A DNA stretch of 64,000 bases from Paenalicyclobacillus ferrooxydans (lineage in GTDB: Bacteria; Bacillota; Bacilli; Alicyclobacillales; Alicyclobacillaceae), in the NCBI RefSeq assembly GCF_001399675.1, contig NZ_LJCO01000082.1:36117-100116 (forward strand), given 5' to 3'. Position numbers and translations under genes: made by a program. How positions within the stretch are numbered: the stretch's first letter is position 1; each line of letters opens with the position of its first letter. Shown one piece after another: positions 43,812 to 52,707 of the stretch. A model generated the notes under the pieces. It did not search any database. It saw only the letters and a list, made by a program, of their open reading frames with translations, and was not told the DNA's origin.

Positions 43812-45110
43812 ATGAACGACGTAGCGGTTCCACAATCCGAACTTGGAAAACAGTCTCGTGCGGCTTGGGCAGGACAACAAGCCGTTTTAGGAAAGCGACG
43901 CGGTTTGCGTGCGTTGCTTCCGTTTATTGGACCTTCGCTGATTGCAGCTATCGCCTACGTCGATCCGGGAAACTACGCAACGAACATCCAAAGCGGCTCA
44001 GAGTTTGGCTACCGCATGCTGTGGGTCGTTGTGCTTGCGAACCTGATGGCAGCGGTCATGCAGACCCTCTCCGCGAAGCTTGGTATCGCCACAGGGCGCA
44101 ATCTTCCTGAACTTTGCCGGGAATACCTGCCAAAGTGGCTCAGTGTAGTGATGTGGATCATCTCTGAAATTGCAGCGATGGCGACAGATCTGGCTGAGTT
44201 TTTAGGTGCCAGTCTCGGGTTAAATCTCCTCTTCCATATCCCGCTTTTGGCAGCCACATTGGTGACAGGTGTCGTGACGTACGTAATCCTGATGCTGGAA
44301 CGATTTGGATTTCGTCCCCTTGAGATTTTTATCGGGGTTCTTCTTGGCGTGATTGCCGTGTCGTATTTGCTGGAGACGATTTTGTCAAGGCCGTCGTTTG
44401 CAGCCGTGGCGAGTCACATGGTGGTTCCCTGGCTGGGCGGAAAAGACAGCGTGATGTTGATGGTGGGAATCATCGGAGCTACCGTTATGCCGCACGCCAT
44501 TTACCTGCACTCGGGGCTTACTCAGAGGCGGATTGTGCCACAAAATGAGGAACAGGCGAAGCGCATTTATCATTTTGAACGGTTAGATGTCATCATCGCG
44601 ATGACACTGGCAGGTCTCGTCAATCTTGCGATGATGTACATGGCTGCTGCCGTCTTCAACACATCCGGCCACACCCAGGTTGCCGATATCTCATCTGCTT
44701 ATCACACACTGGAACCGCTTCTCGGGCCAGCAGCTGCAGCAATCTTTCTCGTTTCACTGCTTGCGTCAGGTGTTTCAAGCTCTGCGGTTGGCACCATGGC
44801 CGGACAGGTCATTATGCAAGGGTTTGTCGGTTTTTCCATCCCGATTTGGGTCCGACGGATTGTGACCATGATCCCGACCATCGTTATCGTTTGGCTCGGG
44901 GTCGATCCGATGCAGACGCTTGTGCTCAGCCAGGTTGTATTAAGTTTTGCATTACCGGCACCCATCATTGCGTTGGTCTGGTTTACGCGTAACCAAAAGC
45001 TGATGGGCAAGCTTGTCAATCGTCCATGGGTCACGTGGCTCGCAGGCGCCATCTCAGCGTTGATCCTGTCTCTCAACATCGTCTACCTCGTGGTCAGCTT
45101 CGGGGCGTAA
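43812..45110 (+). CDS. mntH: Nramp-family divalent metal transporter
   Basis: 432 residues, eleven hydrophobic helices. The metal-binding motifs are DPGNYATNIQSGSEFGYR in helix 1 and MPHAIYLHS in helix 6, which give proton-coupled Mn2+ (and Fe2+) uptake specificity in the family. ATG 43812 follows GAGGAGGAAAGGTG. An upstream palindrome fits MntR control by manganese. Beyond the stop the shifted frame stays open to 45247 with a hydrophobic segment, but no start with a ribosome site is seen there. Confidence 0.94.
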   Translation: MNDVAVPQSELGKQSRAAWAGQQAVLGKRRGLRALLPFIGPSLIAAIAYVDPGNYATNIQSGSEFGYRMLWVVVLANLMAAVMQTLSAKLGIATGRNLPELCREYLPKWLSVVMWIISEIAAMATDLAEFLGASLGLNLLFHIPLLAATLVTGVVTYVILMLERFGFRPLEIFIGVLLGVIAVSYLLETILSRPSFAAVASHMVVPWLGGKDSVMLMVGIIGATVMPHAIYLHSGLTQRRIVPQNEEQAKRIYHFERLDVIIAMTLAGLVNLAMMYMAAAVFNTSGHTQVADISSAYHTLEPLLGPAAAAIFLVSLLASGVSSSAVGTMAGQVIMQGFVGFSIPIWVRRIVTMIPTIVIVWLGVDPMQTLVLSQVVLSFALPAPIIALVWFTRNQKLMGKLVNRPWVTWLAGAISALILSLNIVYLVVSFGA

Positions 45111-45276
45111 GTGAGGTCCAGGCAGGTAAGAGGAACAGGCAAAGACGGCTCGTGTTATCTTGGACGGCTCAGGCCGGTTTGGTTGTTGCGGTGTTTGTAG
45201 GCGCTCGAGAGCAGATTTGGTCATTGTTCAATCAATACCTGTCGTGATAAGCTATATAGCATACCGTGGTAAACAT

Positions 45277-45306
45277 GCGTCGGCCAGCAATTGCATAGGT
45301 CGACGC
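45277..45306 (+). terminator. Probable terminator after mntH
   Basis: GCGTCGGCC (45277-45285) pairs with GGTCGACGC (45298-45306) including one G-T pair, followed by TTCTCTGTT. The short self-complementary GCTATATAGC lies 17 bp upstream. Confidence 0.6.
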
Positions 45307-45366
45307 TTCTCTGTTATGGATTCTGATACTGATTGATAAATGCTGGGAGGAAGGTGTAACAGCCGA

Positions 45367-46242
45367 GTGAAGACGAGATCAGACATTGCCGCAGAACTGG
45401 AGCGGCAAAGCGCAGAGTGGTTTCAGGGGAGGACTTGCCACCCCGAGCCAGAGCAGATTGAGAACGTCGTCAAACGGATTCAGCAGGTACTGCTGCCGAA
45501 TTACTTTCGGCCATCGGAGTCCTCCGAGATCTGCGAATGTGTAAATCAATTATATGAACTCTTGTCAGAGCAAATTCACAGAGCTACATTTCGCCGCTGC
45601 CCGCACTTGTACGGAACACCAGAGTCATTGGGTTACTCACAGGCTCAAGCAGATGCGATTTTGCAAAAGCTTCCCGAATTGCAGTTGATGATGCGTGAGG
45701 ACGTGCTGGAGACATTCCACAGCGATCCTGCAGCGACTGGCTATGACGAGATCATCCTGACCTATCCAGGCTTGCTGGCGCTGTTAGTCTATCGTACGGC
45801 TCATGTCATGTACGAAATGGATATTCCATTATTGCCTAGAATGCTGACGGAATACGCTCATCAGAAGACAGGAATCGATATTCACCCAGGCGCACGTCTA
45901 GGGCGCGGTGTTATGATTGATCACGGCACTGGCATTGTCATCGGTGAAACGGCGGTGGTCGGCAATCACGTCAAGATTTACCAAGGAGTGACTTTAGGTG
46001 CACTCTACTTCCCGCGTGATGAAGACGGTGCAATGGTTCGCAAAACAAAACGACACCCAACAGTTGAAGATGGCGTTGTGCTTTACGCCCACGCAACGGT
46101 GCTCGGTGGAGATACCGTCATTGGTCACGATAGCGTCATCGGCAGCAATGCCTGGGTGACCGAAAGCGTTCCACCGTATGCCAAGGTACGCTACCAGACG
46201 GAGACAATCGTCCGCGTCGGCAGTGGACAGTCAAACGGCTAA
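45367..46242 (+). CDS. cysE: Serine O-acetyltransferase
   Basis: 291 residues, the long CysE type. An N-terminal helical domain is followed by left-handed beta-helix hexapeptide repeats from GIDIHPGARLGRGVMIDHGTG onward, with the catalytic His region IVIGETAVVGNHVKIYQGVTLGA. It makes O-acetylserine from serine and acetyl-CoA for cysteine synthesis. The strong GGGAGGAAGG site is about 12 bases before GTG 45367; the in-frame ATG 45340 would overlap that site. The stop codon TAA lies inside the first unit of a tandem heptamer array, so the 3' end of the gene abuts the repeat. No cysK beside it. Confidence 0.9.
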   Translation: MKTRSDIAAELERQSAEWFQGRTCHPEPEQIENVVKRIQQVLLPNYFRPSESSEICECVNQLYELLSEQIHRATFRRCPHLYGTPESLGYSQAQADAILQKLPELQLMMREDVLETFHSDPAATGYDEIILTYPGLLALLVYRTAHVMYEMDIPLLPRMLTEYAHQKTGIDIHPGARLGRGVMIDHGTGIVIGETAVVGNHVKIYQGVTLGALYFPRDEDGAMVRKTKRHPTVEDGVVLYAHATVLGGDTVIGHDSVIGSNAWVTESVPPYAKVRYQTETIVRVGSGQSNG

Positions 46243-46359
46243 GGGCTAAGGGCTAAGGGCTAAGGGCTAAGGGCTAAGGGCTAAGGGCTAAGGGCTAAGG
46301 GCTAAGGGCTAAGGGCTAAGGGCTAAGGGCTAAGGGCTAAGGGCTAAGGGCTAAGGGCT
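46241..46359. repeat. 17 tandem copies of the heptamer AAGGGCT
   Basis: Exactly 119 bases, 17 x 7, with no visible sequence variation. It begins inside the cysE stop codon and ends 55 bases before the FMN riboswitch. The plus strand has GGG every 7 bases separated by 4-base loops, so it can in principle form several G-quadruplexes. Perfect conservation suggests recent slippage expansion. As 7 is not a multiple of three, an array inside a gene would frame-shift it, which fits its intergenic place. Confidence 0.97.
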
Positions 46360-46414
46360 TCGTGCTTGACCAAATCCTGGTTCGAGGCATATCATGGGTT
46401 ACAAATTGAAAATT

Positions 46415-46549
46415 TTCCTTCGGGGCAGGGTGAGGCCGAGTGCCAATTCCCGATCGGTGGTGACGCGAACAACTGCGAAGTCCACGAGCCGAAAGGCAGG
46501 AACTGGTGAGATTCCAGTACCGACGGTATAGTCCGGATAGAAGAAGGAA
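46415..46549 (+). ncRNA. FMN riboswitch (RFN element)
   Basis: The conserved RFN consensus blocks are present in order: P1 TTCCTT (46415-46420) pairing with AAGGAA (46544-46549), CGGGGCAGGGTGAG, TTCCCGATCGGTGGTGAC, AGTCCACGAGCC, and GGTGAGATTCCAGTACCGACGGTATAGTCCGGAT. FMN binding to the aptamer lowers riboflavin operon expression by favouring termination. It is followed by a terminator and the ribD operon, exactly as in Bacillus. Confidence 0.96.
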
Positions 46550-46640
46550 GCCATTTGAGCAAGACCATGCTGCAAAGCCACGTGGTGTTTTTCCATTGTG
46601 GTTGCGATAGTGTGTGATTGGTTTTGCCGCTGGACATTCT

Positions 46641-46667
46641 GCCCCTCCCGTATGGAGGGGCTTTTTT
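46641..46667 (+). terminator. Riboswitch-controlled terminator before ribD
   Basis: GCCCCTCC (46641-46648) pairs with GGAGGGGC (46654-46661), loop CGTAT, then six T. It is the probable expression platform. A second, weaker candidate (ACCATG/CGTGGT followed by GTTTTTCC, about 46564-46600) lies directly after the aptamer. Confidence 0.9.
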
Positions 46668-46698
46668 GCTACATCATGGCCGGCCGGGAGGCAGCAAT

Positions 46699-47901
46699 GT
46701 GACTGAAGATGAACGTTATATGAAACTGGCACTTCAACTGGCGGAGCTCGGTCGGGGCCAGACCTCGCCAAATCCGCTGGTTGGAGCCGTGATTGTGAAA
46801 GACGGAGTGATTATTGGCCAAGGAGCCCACTTGAAGGCCGGCGGCCCGCACGCAGAAGTGCATGCTCTGCGCATGGCTGGTGAGGCCGCTCGGGACAGCA
46901 CGATTTACGTGACGCTCGAACCTTGCAGTCATCACGGTCGAACTCCGCCTTGCGCAGATGCCATCGTCGAAGCGGGTATTCAGCGTGTGGTGTACGCCGC
47001 ACAAGATCCCAATCCGGCTGTCAGCGGCCAAGGTGCAGCTCGCTTACGAGAAGCGGGGGTCGAGGTGGTACAAGGTGTACTGGCTTCTGAGGCACACAAA
47101 CAAAACGAGGCGTTTTGGGTGTGGGTAACTGAGGAGCGGCCTTTCGTGGTATGGAAGTGTGCGGCTACGCTCGATGGTTACATCGCAGCGGATAGTGGGC
47201 ACAGTACCTATGTAACCAGTGACGAAGCCCGCGCATCCGTCCAGAGACTCCGACGTGATGTGGCAGCAATTGCCGTTGGCGTCAAAACTGTCATTGAAGA
47301 CAACCCAAGGCTCACCGTCCGAGGGCCCTCGCTTGCTGCGGAAGCGATGCTGACTGGGGTTGTAAACAAAGCTTCATTCGCTGACCTCGAAACCACACAA
47401 GGGTATCGACAACCTGTCAGAGTCGTGTTCGACTCGAAACTGCGGACTCCCATCACCAGTGCACTTCTTGGGGAAGCTGGAAAAACGCTGATTTATACAA
47501 CGCATTACGGTTACGACAGTGCCGGGACGGAATACGTTTCAGGACTCACACGGGCGGGTGCAGTCGTTATTCCTGTGATGGCTGACGAAGCCGATCACGT
47601 TTACCTGCCAGAGGCGTTACGAGACATGGCGAAACAGGGGATTTCCAGCCTTCTTGTCGAGGGAGGGTCAACACTTGTGGCTTCGTTTCTCGAGGAACGC
47701 TTGGTGGACAAGGTTCTCTATTATCTTGCTCCAAAATTCCTGCGCAGTGGAATTCGCGCTACAAAAGGCAGACGGACAGAACGGATGCTTGATGCACTCA
47801 ATTTAGACAAAGTGAGTTATGAGCAAGTTGGACCGGACATCCTCGTGACCGGATATCCACGGTTTGAGGAGAAACCGCGCTGGTGGCTCGGGGGGGTATA
47901 A
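46699..47901 (+). CDS. ribD: Bifunctional riboflavin deaminase/reductase
   Basis: 400 residues. The N-terminal deaminase domain has the zinc site H-A-E in GGPHAEVHALRMAG and P-C in TLEPCSHHGRTPPC; the C-terminal reductase domain includes KCAATLDGYIAADSGHSTYVTS and VEGGSTLVASFLEE. It converts the pyrimidine product of GTP cyclohydrolase II through deamination and reduction. GTG 46699 follows GGGAGG by 7 bases; the frame is open 27 codons further upstream, overlapping the terminator, and is not likely used. First gene of the rib operon, 7 bp before ribE. Confidence 0.95.
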   Translation: MTEDERYMKLALQLAELGRGQTSPNPLVGAVIVKDGVIIGQGAHLKAGGPHAEVHALRMAGEAARDSTIYVTLEPCSHHGRTPPCADAIVEAGIQRVVYAAQDPNPAVSGQGAARLREAGVEVVQGVLASEAHKQNEAFWVWVTEERPFVVWKCAATLDGYIAADSGHSTYVTSDEARASVQRLRRDVAAIAVGVKTVIEDNPRLTVRGPSLAAEAMLTGVVNKASFADLETTQGYRQPVRVVFDSKLRTPITSALLGEAGKTLIYTTHYGYDSAGTEYVSGLTRAGAVVIPVMADEADHVYLPEALRDMAKQGISSLLVEGGSTLVASFLEERLVDKVLYYLAPKFLRSGIRATKGRRTERMLDALNLDKVSYEQVGPDILVTGYPRFEEKPRWWLGGV

Positions 47902-47908
47902 GGCGACG

Positions 47909-48577
47909 ATGTTTACGGGCCTCGTTGAAGAAATCGGACAGGTGATACGCGTCAGCGCTGCTGCCCATGGTGCCCATTTTGAAGTCCGTGCGAACAAAGT
48001 CTTGGACAACGTACAACTGGGCGACAGTATATCCGTCAACGGTGCATGCTTGACGGTTGTCAGCTATACGAACCACTCCTTTACGGTTGATGCAGTTCCC
48101 GAAACTCTGCGGAGAACCACGCTCGGGCGCTTGGCAGCCGGAGATGAAGTCAACTTGGAACGGGCGCTGCGCCTTGGAGATAGACTTGGGGGACATATCG
48201 TCTCAGGACATATTGACGGCGTTGGTGTCATTTCCCAAACAGCCGGTGAGGGGCTTGCAACGGTGCTCACCGTGCAAGCAGCGGATGAGGTGCTGCGTTA
48301 TATCGCGGACAAAGGATCCATCTGTATCAACGGTGTCAGTTTAACCGTGATGGAAGTCGATGCAGCATCGTTTTCGGTGTCTGTCATTCCGCACACCGGC
48401 ACAGTTACGACGTTATTAAAACTACACGTTGGCGACCGGGTCAACCTTGAAATCGATGTCTTGGCTAAATATGTGGAGCGGCTGCTTGGTGCGGGCCTCA
48501 GTCCAATTGAAACCGCGGACAGTCGAACAAAGGAACGTGTGACACTCGATATGTTAAGAGACAACGGCTTCGCCTAA
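47909..48577 (+). CDS. ribE: Riboflavin synthase alpha subunit
   Basis: 222 residues. The protein starts [12 protein letters not shown], the family signature, and contains the two repeated barrel halves (N-terminal [14 protein letters not shown] and C-terminal [15 protein letters not shown]). It dismutates two 6,7-dimethyl-8-ribityllumazine molecules into riboflavin. A G-rich site precedes ATG 47909. Between ribD and ribBA. Confidence 0.96.
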   Translation: MFTGLVEEIGQVIRVSAAAHGAHFEVRANKVLDNVQLGDSISVNGACLTVVSYTNHSFTVDAVPETLRRTTLGRLAAGDEVNLERALRLGDRLGGHIVSGHIDGVGVISQTAGEGLATVLTVQAADEVLRYIADKGSICINGVSLTVMEVDAASFSVSVIPHTGTVTTLLKLHVGDRVNLEIDVLAKYVERLLGAGLSPIETADSRTKERVTLDMLRDNGFA

Positions 48578-48636
48578 AAGCTCGCTCGTGCTCTGGGCGA
48601 AAGGCGTTGGCCGTCTGGACAGAAAGAAGGGACAAC

Positions 48637-49827
48637 ATGTTGCATCCGATTGCTGATGCACTCGAAGATTTGAAACAAGGCAAGGTCGTTATTGTCGTGG
48701 ATGATGAAGACCGCGAGAATGAAGGAGACTTCGTGGCTCTCGGAACCATGGCCGATGCAGCCGTCATCAATTTCATGATCACCCATGGCAGAGGTCTGCT
48801 CTGCATGCCGATCACACCGGATCGGGCAGAACGCCTAGGCCTGTCTGACATGGTTCAGCGCAACACCGACAACTACGGAACCGCCTTTACGGTGTCTATC
48901 GATCACGCTGCAACACACACAGGCATCTCTGCGTTTGAACGTGCACAGACCGTTGCACAAGTGATCCGCGAAGACACGGGACCAAATGATTTTCGAAAGC
49001 CTGGTCATATGTTCCCGCTGATTGCGAAAGATGGTGGTGTTTTGCGGCGAGCGGGGCATACGGAGGCCGCAGTCGATTTGGCCAGGTTGTGTAACGCACC
49101 TCCCGTTGGCGTGATTTGCGAGATCCTGAATGAAGACGGAACTATGGCGCGCCTTCCGCAGCTGGAACAAATCGCAGAGAAGCATGACTTGAAAATTATC
49201 ACGATTAAAGACTTGATTGCGTATCGGAAGGAATCGGAGGTCCTAATTGAGCGTCAGGCAGAAGCCAAACTGCCGACTGCATTCGGAGATTTTCGGGCGA
49301 TTGTGTTCACGAATCGCCTGGATGACAAGGAGCATGTGGCGTTGGTTAAGGGCGAGATCGATGGTGATCCGACTCTGGTGCGTGTACATTCTGAGTGTCT
49401 TACGGGAGACGCGTTTGGGTCCCTGCGCTGTGACTGCGGACCGCAGCTCCACGCTGCACTGCGCCAAATCAGCGAGGAGGGTAAAGGCGTACTGCTTTAC
49501 CTTCGACAGGAAGGACGCGGTATCGGATTGTTAAACAAAATCCGCGCGTATGCGTTACAGGATGAAGGCGCAGACACAGTCGAGGCAAATCAGCGGCTCG
49601 GATTTGCACCGGATCTCCGGGACTATGGGATTGGTGCACAAATTCTGTACAACGTCGGAGTACGAAAGATGCGGCTGTTGACGAACAACCCGCGCAAGGT
49701 GACAGGCATTGAGGGACATGGTCTGCAGGTGGTAGAACGGGTGCCGCTTGAAGTGGACAGAAACCCCTATAATGAGCAGTACCTGCTGACAAAGAAAGAG
49801 AAAATGGGACACATCCTATCTTTCTAA
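48637..49827 (+). CDS. ribA: Bifunctional DHBP synthase / GTP cyclohydrolase II
   Basis: 396 residues, RibBA type. The N-terminal domain has [14 protein letters not shown] (Mg-binding Glu/Asp of DHBP synthase) and [12 protein letters not shown]; the C-terminal cyclohydrolase has the zinc cysteines in [21 protein letters not shown] and [13 protein letters not shown]. It supplies both precursors of riboflavin. Start ATG 48637 after AAGAAGG; the in-frame TTG 48607 is not preferred. Operon order and lengths match Bacillus (ribD-ribE-ribBA-ribH). Confidence 0.96.
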   Translation: MLHPIADALEDLKQGKVVIVVDDEDRENEGDFVALGTMADAAVINFMITHGRGLLCMPITPDRAERLGLSDMVQRNTDNYGTAFTVSIDHAATHTGISAFERAQTVAQVIREDTGPNDFRKPGHMFPLIAKDGGVLRRAGHTEAAVDLARLCNAPPVGVICEILNEDGTMARLPQLEQIAEKHDLKIITIKDLIAYRKESEVLIERQAEAKLPTAFGDFRAIVFTNRLDDKEHVALVKGEIDGDPTLVRVHSECLTGDAFGSLRCDCGPQLHAALRQISEEGKGVLLYLRQEGRGIGLLNKIRAYALQDEGADTVEANQRLGFAPDLRDYGIGAQILYNVGVRKMRLLTNNPRKVTGIEGHGLQVVERVPLEVDRNPYNEQYLLTKKEKMGHILSF

Positions 49828-49883
49828 AACAGCGACAAGCACGACATAAAAACAACGTGAAGTTGAAGGGACGGACAACCAGC

Positions 49884-50354
49884 ATGGGAACGCGCAACCT
49901 CGAAGGTCATCTGATTGGTCAAGGATTGAAAATGGGTATTGTCGTCGGACGTTTTAACGAGTTTATTACCGGAAAACTGTTGACCGGGGCAATTGATGCG
50001 CTGGTCCGCCACGGCGTTGTCGAAGAGGATATCACGGTTGCATGGGTGCCGGGAGCATTTGAAATCCCGTTTGCAGCCAAGAAGATGGCAGCTTCCGGAG
50101 CTTATGACGCAGTCATCACACTCGGGGCCGTTATCCGGGGCTCCACCCCGCACTTTGACTACGTGGCCAGTGAAGTAGCGAAGGGCGTCGCGAACATCAG
50201 CCTGACCAGCGACACCCCAACCATCTTTGGTGTACTTACAACAGACAGCATCGAACAGGCCATTGAACGTGCAGGTACGAAGGCAGGGAACAAGGGCTGG
50301 GATGCTGCCGTTACGGCCATTGAGATGGCAAACCTGGTCCGGGTGCTCGGATAA
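49884..50354 (+). CDS. ribH: 6,7-dimethyl-8-ribityllumazine synthase
   Basis: 156 residues. The fold signature is clear from [43 protein letters not shown] and the substrate block [17 protein letters not shown] with the catalytic His. It condenses DHBP with the ribityl-diaminopyrimidine. ATG 49884 matches the family start; GTG 49857 further upstream is an alternative. Last gene of the rib operon. Confidence 0.95.
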   Translation: MGTRNLEGHLIGQGLKMGIVVGRFNEFITGKLLTGAIDALVRHGVVEEDITVAWVPGAFEIPFAAKKMAASGAYDAVITLGAVIRGSTPHFDYVASEVAKGVANISLTSDTPTIFGVLTTDSIEQAIERAGTKAGNKGWDAAVTAIEMANLVRVLG

Positions 50355-50516
50355 GGGCTCAGATAACGGATTGTAACGTTTCGTTCCTGCGATACGTCAA
50401 CTGGTTATGACCTTACGCTGTAAGCTTGTTGCATGCCACGCTGGCGGCATCTGGTTTTGGCCCTTTGGAGATGCGTGGTCGATGGTTGAACGTTTTTTGT
50501 CAGGAGGATCTCACAA

Positions 50517-52511
50517 GTGAAACGAAAAGATGGGTACTCACATAGTCGCCTGAGCCCTGCCAGAAGCCTGTTTATAGCTGGTGCCGTTGTTGCAACGCTG
50601 TCCATGGTTGCGGGCTGCGGAGTGAGCCCTGCGTCACATCCGGGCCATCAGGCACACAGCCAGGCGAATCACGGCTCAAACAACGCAAACTCTCTTGGCA
50701 CAACGAAAAGTTCCGTGAGCAATTCGGGTGCCTCGGGTCAGCAGGTTGCACTGAGCAACCAGGGTGAAGGTGCGAATCAGACTGGATCTGCAAATGCAAG
50801 TGCAGAGGGCAGTGGAACCGCTGGCAACGGGGCTTCAAATATATCTACGCTAGGCACGACATCGAATACGACGAGTGGATCAAACCTCGGACAGGCCAGT
50901 AACGGCACGGTTCAAGTCCGGCAGACTCCGCTGTCTGCTTTGAGTGCCTACTCGTCGCAGGTTGTGCCGTCGTTCTCGCCAAGCAGTCTGCAGTTCGTCG
51001 ATACGACACATGGATTTCTCGCTGGTGGGGGCTACGTATATGGGACTGCCGACGGGGGCCGCAGCTTTCAACAACTGTACCACTTCACGGGGCAGGTTCT
51101 GAAGGTTGACTTTCTATCTCCGACAACAGGGTTCGCGCTGGTTGCCTCTGGAGCCAACGCAACCGGCGCGCCAACGGGACTGCAATTGTTTAAAACAATG
51201 AACGGTGGGACAAAATGGTCACCTTTGACACCTGCCTCAAGCAGCCCGTTTGCAAACCTGGATTTAGGGCAGCGAATTTACTTGCACTTCACTGATGCCC
51301 AAAATGGCACAATCTCTTTTTCCAGAACCGCACAGGAGACGGCTCAAGGGACATCAAAGGTCCCCGCAACCATCCTGGTGACAAAGGATGGCGGGGTGAG
51401 TTGGACCCAACTTCCCGCTCCGACTCAAGCCGAAGCGGTTGCATACGCGGACCCCTTGCATGGTGTTGCACTTGTGAGCAACAAGACAGGGTTTTCGGTG
51501 GAGTGGACCAACGATGGGGGGCAGAGTTGGTCAGTGGTGTACCAGAAGTCGTTTGGCTTTCAGGTCACAGGGCAGGTCTGGATGACGAGTGCATCGACGG
51601 CCTATGTACAGATTGACGGCGGATACGGAATGACACAGCAATCATACACTTTAATCCGTACGGGTGATTCCGGACAGACATGGAATACGCTCATTGCGAG
51701 TGCAACCGGCGGCGGAGGACCAGCACCGGGGGTTCCGGACGCTGGTGCATCTACGGCGGGACCCGGTTTGATACCTGGTGCGCTTGATGTCTTATCAGGA
51801 ACAAAAGCCGTGCTGCCAGGTGCAGCAATTCCGGAAGGACCGTCCGGCCTTGTCTATGTGGGGGAAACAGAGGACGGCATTCACTGGCAAAACAGCCCAG
51901 AGAAGATGCCTGGCCAAAACGGTATGGTTTCCTTCGTAAACCCGAATACAGGGTGGTTGGTAACCAGCACCGATGGACAGTTTGGTGACGTGTTTCAGAC
52001 GACCGACGGCGGTGCGTCCTGGCAGTTTTGTTATCAGTTTGTATTCGGGCAGAGTGCAGTGCAAAGCGGTCGTGTTACTCCGCTGACCTATTCTGAGACA
52101 CAGTTGCAACAGATTTACGCTGTAGCGAAGGCTGATGCTGTCTCCTTATACCTGCCAACCGCAGGGCTGGACAATGAGCAGTTCTCAATTGTGAAGACGA
52201 ACGGCGACGGTTCTGTAGGCCTGGTGTACAACCATATTTGGGTCATCGAATCGAATCAGCCAATACCGCAGCCAACCGGCGGGTCACCGGTTGCCTCCTT
52301 TGACGAACAGTTGGCGAACGGATCCGTCGCGCATTACAGTGAGATGTACAATACAGACGGGCAGTTGAATAAGTTTCTCTATTTTAAAGTCGGCAACACT
52401 TATATCTCCATAACATATTTACAACAGAATTCACCGTATAGTGACCGAGAGTTTGTCCAAATCGCCGATTCATTCTCACTCCTGCAGGCGTCCGGGGGAA
52501 GCACCTCGTAA
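50517..52511 (+). CDS. YCF48/BNR-repeat lipoprotein
   Basis: 664 residues, GTG start behind CAGGAGGATCTC. A signal peptide with lipobox MVAGC (Cys near residue 35) is followed by a low-complexity Ser/Asn/Gly/Thr linker to about residue 135, then a beta-propeller. Several sialidase/BNR-type S/T-x-D-G-G-x-x-W repeats are visible (TADGGRSFQQ, KDGGVSWTQ, NDGGQSWSV, TDGGASWQF), typical of photosystem II assembly factor YCF48-like domains. The final 120 residues form a separate domain. Surface exposed, role unknown, possibly binding or assembly. Composition of the linker resembles that of the lipoprotein at 58.6 kb. Confidence 0.85.
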   Translation: MKRKDGYSHSRLSPARSLFIAGAVVATLSMVAGCGVSPASHPGHQAHSQANHGSNNANSLGTTKSSVSNSGASGQQVALSNQGEGANQTGSANASAEGSGTAGNGASNISTLGTTSNTTSGSNLGQASNGTVQVRQTPLSALSAYSSQVVPSFSPSSLQFVDTTHGFLAGGGYVYGTADGGRSFQQLYHFTGQVLKVDFLSPTTGFALVASGANATGAPTGLQLFKTMNGGTKWSPLTPASSSPFANLDLGQRIYLHFTDAQNGTISFSRTAQETAQGTSKVPATILVTKDGGVSWTQLPAPTQAEAVAYADPLHGVALVSNKTGFSVEWTNDGGQSWSVVYQKSFGFQVTGQVWMTSASTAYVQIDGGYGMTQQSYTLIRTGDSGQTWNTLIASATGGGGPAPGVPDAGASTAGPGLIPGALDVLSGTKAVLPGAAIPEGPSGLVYVGETEDGIHWQNSPEKMPGQNGMVSFVNPNTGWLVTSTDGQFGDVFQTTDGGASWQFCYQFVFGQSAVQSGRVTPLTYSETQLQQIYAVAKADAVSLYLPTAGLDNEQFSIVKTNGDGSVGLVYNHIWVIESNQPIPQPTGGSPVASFDEQLANGSVAHYSEMYNTDGQLNKFLYFKVGNTYISITYLQQNSPYSDREFVQIADSFSLLQASGGSTS

Positions 52512-52707
52512 CAGGACCGCATCATGACGAAGTGTTGAGTTGTGCACCACAGTACCGAACATGACAAACTGCCCCAATGCAGTTCTAGAGAGGACCACTT
52601 TGTGCTCCATTTCGTTCATCATGACTACGGACGGCCTTAAAAAGTCATGACGTGCGCGGGTTCTATACTTTGCTCTTGAGATCTGTTGTTGAGATAGGAA
52701 TGTTGGC

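Noticed and set aside
45111..45247. Small gene after mntH with a hydrophobic segment
   Set aside because: The frame is open and membrane-like, but no start codon with a ribosome site exists outside mntH. MntH itself is full length, so it is not a frame-shifted tail that is needed.
46241..46359. Telomere-like or CRISPR-like array
   Set aside because: Units are contiguous heptamers without spacers, and the array is internal to the chromosome between ordinary genes. It resembles plant telomere repeats only by chance.
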